Source of the DNA: CADEFF01 sp964569315
GTDB lineage: Bacteria; Pseudomonadota; Alphaproteobacteria; Dongiales; Dongiaceae
Reading direction: 5' to 3'
Assembly (NCBI GenBank): GCA_964569315.1
Contig: CAZMUZ010000175.1
Span: 1-5,485, forward strand
DNA: 5,485 nt
Under the pieces are notes generated by a model. It searched no databases, was not told the origin of the DNA, and saw nothing but the letters and a program-made list of their open reading frames with translations. Of the stretch, positions 4,512 to 5,485 are shown in pieces. How positions within the stretch are numbered: the first letter of the stretch is position 1; each line of letters begins with the position of its first letter. The position numbers were made by a program, and so were the translations under genes.

Positions 4512-5485
4512 TCAGATCCCGGCCGTCGCGAGGCCGGCGGCAAGCATCAACAGGATCCCCGACACGAAGCCGATCCCGGCGCGCGGAAGCGCGGTAAAGC
4601 CCTCCCACCATTGGGAGGCGGTGACCACGTCCAGCCGGTCGGCATCGACGTGCGTCTGGACCCCATTGAGAAAGGTCACGAGGTCGGCGGTGTTGTATTG
4701 AATGCCCGACGCGCCGGCGGCGACGATCTGATGAAACATGACGGCGCAGTTGTCGCCGCGCGTGACGGCCTGGTCGAGGCGAGCCAGCAGCGCCGCCGGC
4801 GCGTCCACCGCCAGGCCGCCGATGATCGGCAGCTTGTAGTCGCGCGCGCCGAGGCCAAAAGCCGAATTCCACGCTCGCGGCGTCATGGTGCCGCGCGCCG
4901 TCAGGAAGCCCCGTCCCCGCAGCGCGTTCGCGATCGTAAGATCGCCGGCTGAGAGCTGATGCACGCCGTTCGGGTAGACATAGTGAAAGGCGCCCCGGGT
5001 CCAGCCATGCGCCAGCAGGTAGTCCTGGTTCGCGGCGATGTCCGCGGGAATGTCGCCGATCAAGTCGAGTGCGGTTTCGCCATGTACCGCCAGATCGTGG
5101 CCGGCTTCATGGAGCGCCTCGAGATCCGACACCGTCATGAAGATGCTGGTGCCGACCAGGGCGCCGATGATGCCGTGGGTCGCCTTGAGGGCGCGCGCAT
5201 CCAGTTCGGGCACGGCGAGGTCGAACCAGGATTTGTAGCCGTCGTCGGCGTAGATGATCAGCTTGGGCCGCGCCTTGAAGGCAGCGAAGCAGGCGTCGAT
5301 ATAGACCGTCGTTTGCGTCGCGCTGTTCTGGTTGAACCGCAGCTCGACGGTGGTGAAGGGCTTCGTGTCCCAGTTGGGCGACCCGGTGGTGCCGCCGAAC
5401 TGGTCTCGCGCCAGGCTGACCCAGTGCCAGCCGTTAAACTGCTTCTCAAGGTCCGCGAAGGAATAGGACTGGAAATAGAAATCCG
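4512..5485 (-). CDS. Polysaccharide deacetylase-like protein (NodB/CE4 fold), 5' end beyond the window
   Basis: The frame is open with no stop from the right edge to TGA at 4512, giving 323 visible residues; the start lies outside. A GTG at 5213 would cut off motif 1, so it is not the start. Visible residues about 1-70 look beta-rich (aromatic, Asn/Thr-rich, PFTTVELRFN), perhaps a sugar-binding sandwich. The deacetylase core follows: YADDGY (78-83, the catalytic and metal Asp pair), GHDLAVHGET (128-137, motif 2), YVYPNG (168-173, motif 3), MFHQIV with His251, and a final VVTASQWW. CE4 enzymes remove N- or O-acyl groups from polysaccharides. The second metal His of motif 2 seems absent, so activity is uncertain. 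The last about 22 residues (302-323) are hydrophobic, suggesting a membrane anchor. Similar layouts occur in phage-derived proteins, but no phage neighbours are visible. No terminator was seen after the stop. Confidence 0.82.
   Translation of the reverse strand, partial: DFYFQSYSFADLEKQFNGWHWVSLARDQFGGTTGSPNWDTKPFTTVELRFNQNSATQTTVYIDACFAAFKARPKLIIYADDGYKSWFDLAVPELDARALKATHGIIGALVGTSIFMTVSDLEALHEAGHDLAVHGETALDLIGDIPADIAANQDYLLAHGWTRGAFHYVYPNGVHQLSAGDLTIANALRGRGFLTARGTMTPRAWNSAFGLGARDYKLPIIGGLAVDAPAALLARLDQAVTRGDNCAVMFHQIVAAGASGIQYNTADLVTFLNGVQTHVDADRLDVVTASQWWEGFTALPRAGIGFVSGILLMLAAGLATAGI

Noticed and set aside
4512..5213. Deacetylase starting at GTG 5213
   Set aside because: This start would remove the ADDGY motif encoded at 5235-5252, and the frame stays open to the window edge with matching protein character, so the real gene begins outside.

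Overview
The window is GC-rich, tightly packed bacterial DNA. The mix of families (an Flp-type pilin, a DUF5939-type class III nucleotide cyclase, a PotD-like binding protein with an XRE-cupin regulator) fits an alphaproteobacterium, perhaps Rhizobiales or Rhodospirillales. That placement rests on gene content and base composition only. There are no rRNA, tRNA, CRISPR or insertion-sequence signals.

Layout. (1) 28-1086, minus: periplasmic binding protein of a polyamine-type ABC transporter; its permease and ATPase genes, if linked, would lie beyond the left edge. (2) 1087-1225: intergenic leader with two inverted repeats. (3) 1226-1846, minus: XRE-cupin transcription regulator, preceded by a candidate promoter that overlaps a 27-bp dyad (1880-1906). 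(4) 1961-3778, minus: a 605-residue three-part protein, SRPBCC/START-like domain, DUF5939-like region with a four-Cys zinc-ribbon motif, and a class III adenylyl cyclase domain with all catalytic residues. (5) 3779-4196: 418-nt divergent intergenic region whose middle (about 3961-4140) is only about 33% GC and carries repeated CCATGCAAA sites. (6) 4197-4373, plus: a 58-codon Flp prepilin gene closed by a strong intrinsic terminator (4407-4452). (7) 4512 to the right edge, minus: a 5'-truncated polysaccharide deacetylase-like (NodB/CE4) protein with a C-terminal hydrophobic tail.

How they may work together (inference). The regulator and binding protein look like a ligand-sensing uptake unit, the cupin regulator controlling itself and probably the transporter. 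The cyclase is a one-protein sensor to cAMP module. The pilin is a stand-alone subunit gene, so its Tad secretion machinery must be encoded elsewhere. The deacetylase converges on the pilin gene and is probably unrelated to it. The most notable items are the cyclase architecture, the AT-rich pilin control region and the operator-like dyads around the XRE-cupin gene. I saw no clear evidence of an entirely new multi-gene system.
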